From NCBI GenBank assembly GCA_963809695.1, contig CAWEKI010000009.1, positions 248,001-312,000 on the forward strand: a stretch of DNA of 64,000 bases, written 5' to 3'. This stretch comes from JAGDMJ01 sp963809695. Its GTDB lineage: Bacteria; Bacteroidota; Ignavibacteria; UBA10030; UBA6906. The position numbers were made by a program, and so were the translations under genes. Within the stretch, counting starts at the first letter, position 1. Every line of letters begins with the position of its first letter. Positions 1 through 10,673 of the stretch are shown in pieces. The notes beneath the pieces are model-generated. The model ran no database searches and was not told the DNA's origin. It worked only from the letters and a program-made list of their open reading frames with translations.

Positions 1-35
1 TAACATCGGATCGACTTCCTACACCGGGAGGTATT

Positions 36-2975
36 ATGAGAGTTGTTATCCGATTCGTCCTGGCCTTTCTCCTTCTCACGACTGCATGCTTCGGCGCCGG
101 CCGCATTAAGGGAAGGGTCGTTGACAAGCAGACGGACGAACCGCTCGTCGGCGCAAACGTCTTCATCCCCGGAACCTCCTCCGGCTCAGCCACAGGACCT
201 GACGGTTCCTACCTCATCCTCGAAGTTCCCGCCGGGGTCTACAACTTAACCGCGAGGTACGTGGGGTACACTTCGATGACGATCGAGGAACTTCGGGTCT
301 TCAATGATCTCACCACGGAAGTAAACCTCGCGCTCGTCTCCGAGGCCATCAACATCCAGGCAGTGATCGTAACTGCCGAGAGGCCCCTGGTCAATCCCAC
401 AGCAACGAACGCGGTACGCATTGTGACCTCCGACCAGATTGCCACCCTCCCTGTCCGCACCGTCAACGAGATCCTGTCGTTGATGCCTGGCGTCAACTAT
501 CAAGATGGCAACATCTATATCCGCGGTGGGCGAGTGGACGAAACTGGCTATTATCTGGAAGGCGTTTCCGTGACTGACCCTCAGTACGGAGGGCGAGGAG
601 TTACCATTGCCTCACAAGCACTTGAAGAGATCTCGGTGCAGTCTGCAGGGTACGAAGCAGAATACGGCCGGGCAAATTCCGGAATCGTCCAACATCAGTT
701 GAGGACTGCAAGTAACGAGTTTAAGGCCTTTGTTGAATTCATCACGGACAACATTACGGCGGCCAGCAAAGAATCCTGGACAGAGGGGAAGAAACGCATA
801 GGTGCAACCTGGTACGGGTACAGCGACCTCAACGCCTCGATTAGTACACCTGTCTTTACAGAAAAGGTCAAACTCTTCGGCCTGTTCAATCATACCTTTC
901 AGGCAGATAAGCACCCGCATCCATATCCGGGCTCCTCCATCGGGCTTGTCGTCGACCCAGGTACCGGTGACAGCGTCGATTTCAACTATCCGGCAGGGAT
1001 CAAGTTGAATAACTCTAACGAAATCTACACCGGGACGGGTACGCTCATGTTGGATTTCCATCCCCTGCAACTACGGTTCTCGGGATCATATTCAAGGGCG
1101 GTTACTTTCAGCGGATATCAAGCATGGCCGGGGGATGACCGTTCCCGAATCCCCAAGACCAACATTTACGACGGGTTCGCATCTCTTAAAGCGACATACT
1201 TCTTTTCGCCAACGGTTTTCGGAGAGATTAGCGGAGGCTGGTTTGGGTATTCCAGCAAGACCTTTGACCCGATGCTCACCGATAACTTCCTGGCTTATGG
1301 AGACAGCGTTGCGAATGCAGAGGCAGGGGTCATTTGGGAGCGTTCTCCCTTGGACCCCACTGGACGCTATGAGCCGCCACCCTGGAACCAGATCTATGGC
1401 TACTGGCTCGTGGCACCGGGAAAGCCCTGGTCAGAATACACGAAAATAGAGCGCTCCAACATATCACTCAACGGGGCCTTCTCCGCCCAACTTGGAAGGA
1501 ACCACATGTTGAAGCTAGGGGGTGATTACCAGAAATTCACGATCCGAACGTACCAAGTTGGATATCCTGACGGCCTGGCGAGGCAGATTGCACAGAACGA
1601 CGCCCTAGCTGCCTCGGATCCCTCGAAGATGACTATGGAGCAGCTCATGATCTGGAACTATGTAAACAACTACGGATACGATGTCCTCGGCTACACCAAC
1701 AACAGCTACACCTTCATTGGCCCCCGGCGCCCGGTCTTTGCCTCAGCATATATCCAGGACAGGATAGATTTCAACGATCTCGTTGTGAACATCGGATTGC
1801 GTTATGACTACATTAATACTGCTGCCTTTGTGCCGATCGATCCAAGTCATCCAGAACTTACGCGCGATCCTTACACTAATGAAGTCCATCCGGAGGGTCT
1901 CCGAAAATCTACTCCTTTCCAGAGTCTCTCCCCTCGTCTGGGGATCGCATACCCGGTTACCGACCGCACCGTGTTTCATGTCCAATACTCCAAGCTCGTG
2001 CAACAATCGCGGCTTCGAGACGTGAACCTTGGTCTCTACAGTGGCGCGATTTTCTCCTCCGCCACATCGAGCCCAATCGGTTTTGACCTGCGTCCAGAAC
2101 GGACGACGCAGTATGAGATAGGGTTCACTCATCAGCTAGGCGATTTCACCTCCATCGATGTGACCGGCTATTACAAGGACGTCAAGGATCAGATTGTGAT
2201 GCGCGCGATGGAGCCGGACCGGACCTCCCCGTACATCTCCTACGGATCCTATGAAAATGGGGATTTCGCAACAACCAAGGGTGTCGAGCTGACATTCACC
2301 ATGCGCAGATACAAGCGGCTCATGGTCAATGGTTCGCTCTCGTTCCAGGATGCGCGCGGCTCTGGCTCCTTCCCGAATTCCAACTGGGGAATTATTGGTG
2401 CCGGAACGGACACGACGTTCACTCCCTATTATATCTCTCCCCTCAATTACATGAACGCGGTGCGCGGCACCATCAACCTCGACTATAGATTTGCCAGGGA
2501 TGACGGCGGGCCAATCCTGAGCGAACTTGGTGTGTCGCTCCTCTGGACGTTCAACAGCGGGCATCCCTACACCCGAACGTCGGCGACCTCAGATGAGTTC
2601 TACGCCCGAGCTCGTATCCCAATTGAGGCGATGAACTCGTCAACGACGCCGTGGGTGTACCAGGCCGACCTACGCGTAGACAAGACAATTCGCTTCACAG
2701 AGGATCTTGCCGGAACGATATCGCTCTATGTCATCAATCTCTTTGACACTCGGAACGTGCTGAACGTCTGGTCACGAACGGGCAGTGCAGAAGATGACGG
2801 CTATCTGAGCAATCCGGAACTGAGCAGCTCTCCCATCAGCAAATACGGATCACAGTATGCCGACGTCTATCGCTTGTTGACTCTCTCGTACACCCGGCCC
2901 CCCACGTATTTCAACGACCCATATTTCTATGGCTCGCCCAGGCAAATACGCCTCGGGTTGAGGCTCGAGTATTGA
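36..2975 (+). CDS. TonB-dependent receptor with carboxypeptidase-like N-terminal domain
   Basis: Outer-membrane receptor expected to import a ligand using TonB energy. The 979-residue protein opens with a signal peptide (about residues 1-20, hydrophobic FVLAFLLLTTACF). A carboxypeptidase-regulatory-like beta-sandwich follows (GRIKGRVVDKQTDEPLVGA, about 22-105). Next comes a plug domain (LPVRTVNEILSLMPGV, then IYIRGGRVDE) and a long beta-barrel ending in aromatic-rich strands with terminal RLGLRLEY. The ATG at 36 has a GGGAGG Shine-Dalgarno 3-4 nt upstream. The next gene starts 15 nt after its stop, so it probably heads an operon with the surface protein and PorV-like gene. The substrate cannot be read from sequence. 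The receptor family is clear; SusC-type function is not shown because no SusD partner is present. Confidence 0.93.
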   Translation: MRVVIRFVLAFLLLTTACFGAGRIKGRVVDKQTDEPLVGANVFIPGTSSGSATGPDGSYLILEVPAGVYNLTARYVGYTSMTIEELRVFNDLTTEVNLALVSEAINIQAVIVTAERPLVNPTATNAVRIVTSDQIATLPVRTVNEILSLMPGVNYQDGNIYIRGGRVDETGYYLEGVSVTDPQYGGRGVTIASQALEEISVQSAGYEAEYGRANSGIVQHQLRTASNEFKAFVEFITDNITAASKESWTEGKKRIGATWYGYSDLNASISTPVFTEKVKLFGLFNHTFQADKHPHPYPGSSIGLVVDPGTGDSVDFNYPAGIKLNNSNEIYTGTGTLMLDFHPLQLRFSGSYSRAVTFSGYQAWPGDDRSRIPKTNIYDGFASLKATYFFSPTVFGEISGGWFGYSSKTFDPMLTDNFLAYGDSVANAEAGVIWERSPLDPTGRYEPPPWNQIYGYWLVAPGKPWSEYTKIERSNISLNGAFSAQLGRNHMLKLGGDYQKFTIRTYQVGYPDGLARQIAQNDALAASDPSKMTMEQLMIWNYVNNYGYDVLGYTNNSYTFIGPRRPVFASAYIQDRIDFNDLVVNIGLRYDYINTAAFVPIDPSHPELTRDPYTNEVHPEGLRKSTPFQSLSPRLGIAYPVTDRTVFHVQYSKLVQQSRLRDVNLGLYSGAIFSSATSSPIGFDLRPERTTQYEIGFTHQLGDFTSIDVTGYYKDVKDQIVMRAMEPDRTSPYISYGSYENGDFATTKGVELTFTMRRYKRLMVNGSLSFQDARGSGSFPNSNWGIIGAGTDTTFTPYYISPLNYMNAVRGTINLDYRFARDDGGPILSELGVSLLWTFNSGHPYTRTSATSDEFYARARIPIEAMNSSTTPWVYQADLRVDKTIRFTEDLAGTISLYVINLFDTRNVLNVWSRTGSAEDDGYLSNPELSSSPISKYGSQYADVYRLLTLSYTRPPTYFNDPYFYGSPRQIRLGLRLEY

Positions 2976-2990
2976 AAGGAGCGGAACACC

Positions 2991-5900
2991 ATGAGGAGAC
3001 ATTATGTACCGTTGATGGCTCTCTTGATCCTTCTGGCAGGTCCGCAATCACAAGCTCGAGAGACCGGCCGCCGGACGGGCAATTCCCCCCAGAAGGTCCT
3101 TGGTTCCCCGACATGGACAAGATTCAACATCAACCATCGATCCACCAGCATCTCTGTCAATGGCTCAAGTGATGCGAGCCAGGTAAGCTTTGGTTACCTC
3201 CCTGGGACTCTTCTACCCAAAAGGGAGCGGCTTGGGCCCAGTAGTTGCCGCAGGACCCTTGTGGGGAGCTCGCGCTGGTGCCGAAGGAGATATCCGGATA
3301 GCGGGGACAGCTTGGTACTCGACGCTTGCGCCCGGAAGGATCCTCGATAGCTTGCAGCCGGAATCATCCGATCTGCCAAAGAATCGGATCTACCGCGTGC
3401 GCCCCGATATTCCGCCCGGAAATTCATCCACCGACATATCCTCGGAGTCTGCTGATGGCGAAGGGAGCCCGGAAACAATCTATGCCCAGTACCATACTGA
3501 TTGGACCGAGTGGCCTGCGCAAGATGGCGCCCCGTTCGATGACAAAAACAAGGACGGCATCTATGATCCTACCATTGACGTCCCGGGCGTGCCGGGCGCA
3601 GATCAGACCATATGGGGCGTGGCCCGCGATGTTCCTAATCTTCAGCTTTGGAACACGCCTCCGCTCGGAGTAGAGATGCAGGCAACAGTCTGGGGGTACC
3701 GGAGCGAAGGCGCTTTGGGGTATATGTACTTCAAGCGCTACATGTTGATCAACCGGAACTCAATCCCATTTGACAGCATGTTTGTTGCGCTCTGGGCGGA
3801 CCCGGACCTTGGGAACCCGGGGATGACTTAGCAGGTTGCGACACAACACGAAACCTTGGATTCGTATACAACGGGCAGGAGAGCGACCTCAAGTACTCTC
3901 CCCTCCCTCCTCCTTCTGTTGGGTTCGATTTTTTCGAGGGACCGATTGTCCCTGGCACGCCGACAGATTCTGCAATCTTCAAAGGAAGGAGAGTGTACGG
4001 GAAGCGGAACCTTCCCATGACTGCATTTTTCGCAAACACTGGCGGTTCCTTTGACCCTGTGCTGAAGGATCCCTTTGACCAGGACGGTAATGCGGTTGGA
4101 GTCTATCGCATGCTGCAGGGGGCTTCTCGCACTGTCAGGAGAACCTTATGTCGATCCGACGAACGGGCTCCGACACGATACCCCTTTAATGGCGATCCGG
4201 AGAAGCGAACGGGGTGGCTGGACGGAACATACGGCCTCACCTTTGGTGACCGGCGGATGGGTGTCGCTACTGGACCTTTCACCATGGCCCCGGGCGACAC
4301 GCAGGAGATTGTTGTTGCTGAAATCTGTGCCGGTGCTTTCTCCGGCTGTGACAGGTTGTCAGCTATTCGGCTTGTTGAAATTTTACGACGATCAAGCACA
4401 GGATGCCTATGACAATTTCTTTGCAGTTCCTCGTGCACCTGTGGCACCTCAAGTTCAGGCGTCCGCCCTCAATAACGAAATTGTACTGGACTGGGGAAGC
4501 GACTCAGCCGCAATAGCCGCCACCGAAGTCCCGGCTCCACTGGGATACTCTTTCGAGGGGCAGAACGCGTACGCAGCTTCCAAGCACCTCCGCCTCACTG
4601 GCAGATTCAAAGCGCTTGGTGACATTCGATTTTGTTAACGGCGTGGGAAAAATCATCGACGCTGAGTTCGACCCGAATCAAGGTAGTGTCTTTCCGACGG
4701 TAAAAGAATACGGGACAGACAGCGGCATTCAGCGATGGTTGAACATAACTTCGGACGCGTACAACAATAATCACCCTCTAGTAAACGGAACCCCCTACTA
4801 TTTTGCAGTCACCGCATATAACTTCAATCCGAAGCCGGGTCTCACGCCATCCACTCTGGAGAGTTCACCGGTGGTGTTCACCGTGATCCCGCACTCGCCG
4901 GATCCCGGGACACGGTACGGAGGGCATTCCGGTGACTCGATTGCTCCCGTGATCCATACGACAATCCCTGGTCTTTTTCCTTCCGATGGAACGGTTCTAC
5001 CTCTGATCATAGACCCGTCAAAGCTTACAGGGCATCAGTATGCGGTAACGTTCGACACCGTGGCGGGCAGTGTGTCGTGGAGGTTGACGGACGCGACGAC
5101 CGGCGTTGTGAAACTCTCGAAACAGGAGAATCAGAGCGGAGATCAACACTACCTGGCCGTAGATGGAATTCAGACAATTGTCAGTGGGCCGCTGAACGAT
5201 GGCTGGAGGGACTGGACGATCCCTGCCGGCAGACAACACTGGACATGGGCTGATGCCAACGACTGGGGGATGGATGGCTTCAACGGCGCCATGGGGAATG
5301 GTTATGATTTTTGGCTTTCGAGTTCTACCGTTACTTATGACAAATTGCGCAGTGTGAGTATCATGTTTGCGGCTGCGGATGGAACATGGAATCCCAACTC
5401 ACCTCAATCGGACCCAAACTTCTCCAAGGGCTATCGCTATCTGCGTGGGGCATCCAAGGCCCCTGCGCTCCCTGAATTTGGCCCTTGGATCGTAAATCCC
5501 ACAGGGGGCTATGCATATCAGGATTACAGCTACAGCATACCCTTCAGCGCGTGGAATGTTGAGACGAGTCCGCCAACGCGTCTCATGGTCGGACATTTGG
5601 AGAATAACGACTCACTCGGGTGTGTGGACGGCCGCTATTGGCCCCCAATTAGTGGGGCGGGTATCAACAATGTCTCAACCAAAGGCCCCCGCGAGTGGTT
5701 TTTCATATTCGATATTCCGTATTCAGAGAGTCCTGATCCACTACTGACTGTGGACATCCTGAACAATACCCCGATTATGATGTGGATGGGAACCCCAAAT
5801 CGAATCGCAGGCACCGATTCGAATTTCGTAGCAGGCGACGAATTTCTGATCCTCACCAATCATCTTAACGTACCGGGAAATAGTTTCTCCTTCATTGCAC

Positions 5901-6260
5901 CAACCAACGTGGTCGGCGATCTGGCTCTGGCGAAGAATGACGTCAGCCAGATCAACGTCTTCCCCAACCCTTACTACGGAGTCAATCCTCAGGAATTGAA
6001 CAAGTATCAGAGGTTTGTCACGTTCAAACCACCTGCCCAGGAAGGCCACCATTCGCATTTTCAATCTTGCAGGTGTGATGGTGAGGACAATCAACAGGGA
6101 AAGCGATTCGCAGTTCGAACAATGGGATCTGAAGAATGACAACGCCCTTCCGGTGGGGAGCGGATTGTACATTGCATATATCGAAATGCCTGATGTTCAG
6201 GCAACGAAGATCCTCAAAATCGCGGTCGTCCAGGAGCAACAGATCCTTGACAGATATTAG
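2991..6260 (+). pseudogene. Frameshifted secreted surface protein with T9SS-type C-terminal domain
   Basis: One gene broken into several frames. A signal peptide starts at ATG 2991 (AAAGGAG just upstream). Recognisable pieces continue in other frames at about 3190-3822, 3822-4110, 4110-4180, 4180-4330, 4330-4615, 4616-6035 and 6035-6260. It parallels the intact gene at 62047 segment by segment: FPKGSG/FYPKGSG, PGRIL, YRVRPD, DWxEWP, DGIY(D/E)P..D(V/I)PG, LPMTAF, GDTQE(I/V)VVA. The C-terminus has FPNPYY and a strand-rich end with RIFNLAG and GSGLYIAYIE, typical of T9SS sorting domains that send proteins to the cell surface. Several breaks need one base: a G missing after CCC at 3820, an extra G at about 4617 and an extra A at about 6034. 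Sequencing error is as likely as true decay. Function is unknown. Confidence 0.8.
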
Positions 6261-6269
6261 AGGTGGACA

Positions 6270-7293
6270 ATGAAACTCTCCTTCATAGTCTTCACGTGTC
6301 TGTTTTCTGCCGCAACCGTTTTTGCGAGTTCGGGCAATCGAACCGGCACAAACGGTGCTTCTGAGCTTCTCATACCGGTCGGCGCCCGTGACATCGGTAT
6401 GGGTGGTTCCACGGTGGCCTTGACTTCGGGGCCGGAGGCGCTCTTCTGGAATCCGGCGGGAATCGGTGGGATCCAACAAGGTCACTCTTTTTGCCTCTCA
6501 CATGAGCTACATCGCTGATATCGGCGTGGAATGCGCATCCGTCGCAGTGGATTTTGCGGAATTCGGTGTGCTGGCGTTTCAGCTCAAGGCCCTTTCCATC
6601 GGCGACATCCCTGTGACGACGGTGAACACGCCTGACGGGTCGCGGCCAGCTATTTCTCTCCCCGATTCCTGACGTTTGGACTCACGTTCGGGCGGCAGCT
6701 CACCGACCGGATCAAGGTAGGCGTTACAGTCAACCTCATTTCCGAACAGATGGCAGACGTCAGCGCTGCCGGGTTTTCTTTTGACATGGGTGTAATCTAC
6801 GACAATCTCGCCAGCATAAAGGGGCTCAGCTTCGGAGTCGTAGTGAAAAACATCGGGCCACAAATGAAGTTTGACGGCCCGGGGCTGAACGTGAACGCAG
6901 TTTCATCGGACTCGAGTCGCCCGAGCATACATCTACAGCGCTGAAGCGGCGTCATTCGAGCTGCCTTCGACGATCGAATTGGGTTTCGGGTACCAGACCA
7001 CGATTTCCGAAGATCATACCGTGACCGCGTCAACGGCATTTCAAAACAACAACTTCAGCGACGATGCCTATCGCGTGGGACTGGAGTACGGCTTCCAGAA
7101 TCTCTTCTTCGTGCGGGGAGGGTACGACTATGCACCGGTGGAGCAGACGCCAAGGGTAAATATCTTCGGGCCCGCTTTCGGCGTTGGCGCCCATGCCTCT
7201 GTCGGCGGCACGGATGTAACGTTTGACGATGCGTATCGTTCGGCAAAGTACTTTAATGGAAACCATGTGTTTTCGGTGAAGATCGGGCTGTAA
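6270..7293 (+). pseudogene. Frameshifted PorV/PorQ-family outer-membrane protein
   Basis: It starts at ATG 6270 after AGGTGG with a signal peptide (MKLSFIVFTCLFSAATVFA). The family hallmark follows: ELLIPVGARDIGMGGSTVA and ALFWNPAGIGG, as in PorV/PorQ/UPF0164 FadL-like barrels. PorV shuttles T9SS cargo at the cell surface, which fits the sorting domain on the preceding gene. The reading frame changes near 6470, near 6640 (a stop at 6670-6672 is bypassed by reading YFSPRFLTFGLTFG) and near 6910. It ends with a barrel-like C-terminus (GNHVFSVKIGL). The coding potential of each segment is intact, so either recent decay or base-calling errors would explain the breaks. It begins 9 nt after the preceding stop and is probably co-transcribed with it. 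Confidence 0.78.
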
Positions 7294-7296
7294 GAA

Positions 7297-7393
7297 ATAG
7301 GTTCTAGGTTTTAGGTGCCAGGTGACAGGAATTGATAATTAGGAATTGCTCACACCAAACACCTAAACCTAGCACCTAATCCGGAACAAGCAC
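7297..7393. repeat. Intergenic inverted-repeat element, copy 1
   Basis: An AGGTG/CAGGTG-rich left arm and a CACCT-rich right arm flank an AT-rich centre (GGAATTGATAATTAGGAATT). The arm at 7305-7317 (TAGGTTTTAGGTG) pairs with 7360-7371 (CACCTAAACCTA) with one bulge. The same centre occurs at 10618-10640 and a variant at 13898-13910. It sits between the PorV-like gene and the kinase leader ORF and could serve as a terminator or processing site. Confidence 0.65.
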
Positions 7394-7540
7394 ATGATTG
7401 GAAGCACGGTCTCTCACAATAGAATCCTTGAGCAACTCGGCAGCGGGGGTATGTCCCAAAACGGCCCACTCACCCCGCACAACGGGGTGAGTGGCTGCCG
7501 TTTTGCGGATCCCGCCGATGGCGGGAGGCGTGCATCATGA
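7394..7540 (+). CDS. Leader ORF mimicking the kinase N-terminus, coupled to K1
   Basis: This 48-codon ORF begins with MIGSTVSHNRILEQLG and then GGM, a near copy of the first 20 residues of the downstream kinase (MIGQTVAHYRILEKLG). It then runs through the hairpin sequence, giving SQN and later CRFADPA. Its TGA overlaps the kinase ATG as ATGA (7537-7540). K2 has the same arrangement at 10674-10814. It may be a translated leader peptide that couples to the kinase, or a truncated kinase start left by a duplication or insertion. No Shine-Dalgarno is evident before it. Confidence 0.45.
   Translation: MIGSTVSHNRILEQLGSGGMSQNGPLTPHNGVSGCRFADPADGGRRAS
7457..7526 (+). promoter_or_regulatory. Tandem hairpins upstream of kinase K1; second overlaps the ribosome site
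   Basis: Hairpin A: CAAAACGG at 7457-7464 pairs with CCGTTTTG at 7498-7505. Inside it, CCACTCACCCCG (7466-7477) pairs perfectly with CGGGGTGAGTGG (7483-7494) around a CACAA loop. Hairpin B: TCCCGCC (7510-7516) pairs with GGCGGGA (7520-7526). The Shine-Dalgarno GGGAGG (7523-7528) of the ATG at 7537 begins inside the 3' arm of hairpin B, so folding could block initiation. The layout recurs before K2 with compensatory base changes. Confidence 0.6.
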
Positions 7541-10500
7541 TTGGCCAAACTGTTGCGCACTATAGGATTCTCGAGAAACTCGGTGAAGGAGGTATGGGCG
7601 TTGTCTGACCGTGCCGAAGACATGCTCCTCAAGCGCACCGTCGCGCTGAAATTCCTCCCTCCTGCCCTCACCTCCGACCCTGAGGCCAAAGAACGTTTCA
7701 TGCATGAGGCCAGAGCCGCCTCTGCCCTGGATCATCCCAATATCTGCAACATCCATGAAATCGGAGAGACCGACGACGGGCAGACCTACCTGGTGATGGC
7801 GTGCTATGAGGGACAGACGCTGAAAAGCAAAATTGAGGATGGAGGATGGAAGATTGAAGATGGTATTGACGTAGCCATTCAGATCGCCGAAGGACTCGCC
7901 CGTGCCCATGAAGCAGGCATCATCCACAGGGATATCAAGCCGGCCAATATCATGGTCACCACCCGGGGGGAGGTGAAGATCCTGGATTTTGGTCTGGCCA
8001 AGCTCTCCGGGCAGACCATCCTGACCAAGACCGGGAGCAGGCTGGGGACAGCTGCGTACATGTCCCCCGAGCAAGCGAAGGGCGAGCAGGTCGACCAGCG
8101 CACGGACATCTGGTCCATGGGTGTTGTCCTGTACGAGATGCTCACCGGGCGGCGTCCGTTTGAGAGTGACCAGGAGCAGGCACTGTGCTACGAGATCCTG
8201 AATGAGTCTCCGAAACCGGTGAGGTCGTTGCGGCCGGAGGTACCCGAAGCCCTTGAGCAGATCGTCCAGAGGGCTCTGGCAAAGAAGCCCGAAGAGAGGT
8301 ACCAGACGGCTGATGAGTTGATGGCAGATTTGAAAGTCGTCAAGGGAGGTGAAGAATCTACCGGGACGACGCTTGCCGGACAGCTTGCGAGGGATTCCGC
8401 ACGTAGAAAGACTTTGATGAAAGTCGGCTTTGGAGCCGCTGTCATCGCGATGGCAGCCCTCATATATTTTTTCCTCTCCCCCATTCTGCAGGAGAGCGCC
8501 CTTGCCTCAAACCCGAAGACGATCCTTGTTCTGCCCTTTGAAAATCAGACTGGAGATACTGGTCTGGACAACCTGCAGGTCGCTATTCAGGATCAGCTGA
8601 TCACAAGTCTTGACCAGTCGAAGTACTTCCATGTGGTGACCCGCATGCGGATCAAGGACCTCCTGAGGCAAATGGGAAAGCAGGGGACTGAGAAGGCGGA
8701 TCATTCGTTAGGACTGGAGTTGTGCCGCAGGGGAAGGGGCCGAGGTGATCGTTGAGGGGAGTTTCACCAGGGCTGGGACCCTCTTTGCGACGACGGCAAA
8801 GCTTCTTGATGTCACAACCCTCGGACAACTGAAAACGGTCACGGCAAACGGTGAGGGTGTGGAGAGCTACCTGCTGACACAGATCGACAAGCTCAGTAAA
8901 GACATCTCAGCCGCACTCGGGGTACGGTCCAGGATAGCAGAAGAGACGCTGCGACCGATCGCGGAGGTGACCACGAGTTCCCCCGAAGCCTACCAGCTCT
9001 ACCTCGCCGCCCGGGAAAAAACCGATGATGGTGACTGGGTGCATGGAAGACCAGGACTCGAGCTGGCAGTGAAAAAAGATGCCAATTTCGTCATGGCATG
9101 GGTCTGGCTAAAGACGGCATGCGAGGTGATGGGAGACGAAAGTGCGATCGAGGTCTGCACGCAGAAAGTGCGATCACTTGCCTTGAAAGCCACAGAAAGG
9201 GAAAGATTTGTTATCGCCGTGTACGATACGGTTGTCAGGAGAGAGGTGATGGGAGGAAGATCCACTGACGACGTAGAGTTCTGCAAATATGCCGTAGAAC
9301 GATTTCCGAGAGAAAAGGAGATCTGGGAGGTCCTCGGGTTCCAGCTCTCGGCTCGATACCGTGTTGACGAGGCAATCGCAGCGTACACCAAGACACTGGA
9401 ACTCGATCCCAGGTCATCGGGCGCCCTGAATATGCTCGCATATTCGTATAACGCGAAAGGCGAGTTCGAAAAGGCGATCGAGACGTTCAAAAGATACATG
9501 TCCGCGCACCCGGGCAACGCCAATCCCTATGACAGTATGGGGGATATCTATACCTACAACGGCAAGGAGGCAGAGGCAATCGATGCGTACAAGAATGCCC
9601 TTGCCGTGAAGCCGGATTTCGTTGCATCGGCTATGGGCATCGCAAGGGTCTACTTCAACAGGGAAGACTACAGTGAAGCCCTCCGATGGGTCGACAGCTC
9701 AATCACGATCTCTCCGGCGGCCGCGATTCGGGCCAACCAGATGAATGCGAAGGCGTATTATCTCTTCTGGCTGGGAAGACTCAAGGATGCGGGGCGGGAA
9801 CTGCGGGCTGCGCGACAGACCATGGTCAGCGCAGGATTGAGAGACGAGCGTCTCAAAGACGAGTACAATGTGGACCCTATCGAACCCTGGATTCTGTGTG
9901 AACGGGGCGATGTGACAGAAGCGCGCAATCTTCTTCGTTCGTGGTGGAGCAAAGACCGCAAATTTACCCTGGACACCGCGTTGACTGCAGCAAGACAAAT
10001 CAAAATCAACTTCTTCCTTGGACTCATGGACCTGAAGGCAGGGCAACTCGATTCGGTGGAGTCGAGACTGTCGCTGATCGACAATCTGGCTTCTCCGTAC
10101 AGGTCTGCCGATTCAACGGAGGGCAGCGTAGGTCTCGTGAAGGGAAACGATACCGAGTTGGGAGGGATGCTGCGCGGAGAGTTACTCCTGAAACGTGGTC
10201 GTCCTGCTGAAGCGTTGGAAGCCATGCCCGCAGTTTACCAGGTGCATTACGGGGCAAGTCGACCAGATGTTCTGAAAAGCGGCGTTTCGATCCAGCTTCG
10301 GTTTCTTCCGCTTCCTCAGGATCCTTATCCCCGAGCCTATGTGGCACTGGGAAAACTCGACAGTGCCATCGCCGCATACGAGAGAGCGGTCTCCCATGAA
10401 ACGGAACCCTTCTTTCCGATTATCCCGCGCTACCACTTCCGGCTGGCACTCGTTTACGAGCAGGCGGGGATGAAACAGATGGCAATCGAGGAATACGTGA

Positions 10501-10643
10501 AATTCCTCAAGATCTGGGGAAAGGCGGACTCGATCTATAAGGAGCCGGCGGATGCGAGGAAGAGGCTGGCAAGGTTGAAAAGAACAATAAGGTTCTTGGT
10601 GTTAGGTGCTAGGTGTCAGGAATTGATAATTAGGAATTGCTAA
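7537..10643 (+). CDS. Ser/Thr protein kinase with FlgO/CsgG-like and TPR domains, K1 (frameshifted)
   Basis: Membrane-anchored Hanks-type kinase. ATG 7537 gives MIGQTVAHYRILEKLGEGGMGVV. An extra G near 7608 then shifts the frame, which continues with DRAEDMLLKRTVALKFLPP. Catalytic HRDIKPANI, DFGLAK and MSPEQ are intact. One transmembrane segment follows (FGAAVIAMAALIYFFLSPIL). Next is a FlgO/CsgG-like module (TILVLPFENQTGD), where an extra G in AGGGGAA near 8732 breaks the frame; reading resumes at VIVEGSFTRAG. TPR repeats fill the C-terminal half. K2 is uninterrupted and closely similar, so both breaks may be sequence errors. The last 17 or so residues read into the intergenic repeat because K2's stop (ATA TAG) is ATA AGG here. 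Targets are unknown; such proteins usually sense or relay envelope or nutrient signals. Confidence 0.82.
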
Positions 10644-10673
10644 CACCTTAACGGGAATCTGCGAGGTTCAAAC
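10591..10673. repeat. Intergenic inverted-repeat element, copy 2
   Basis: The segment carries the same left arm and AT-rich centre as copy 1 (GGTTCTTGGTGTTAGGTG, then GGAATTGATAATTAGGAATT). The right arm is shortened to TAACACCTTAAC. It overlaps the 3' end of K1 and leads into the leader ORF of K2. Repeat, leader ORF, hairpins and kinase were therefore probably duplicated as one unit. Confidence 0.6.

Noticed and set aside
7843..7880. Repeat-like DNA (GAGGATGGAGGATGGAAGATTG) inside K1
   Set aside because: The encoded segment has the same length as in K4 and aligns there without a gap, so it is coding sequence and not an inserted repeat.
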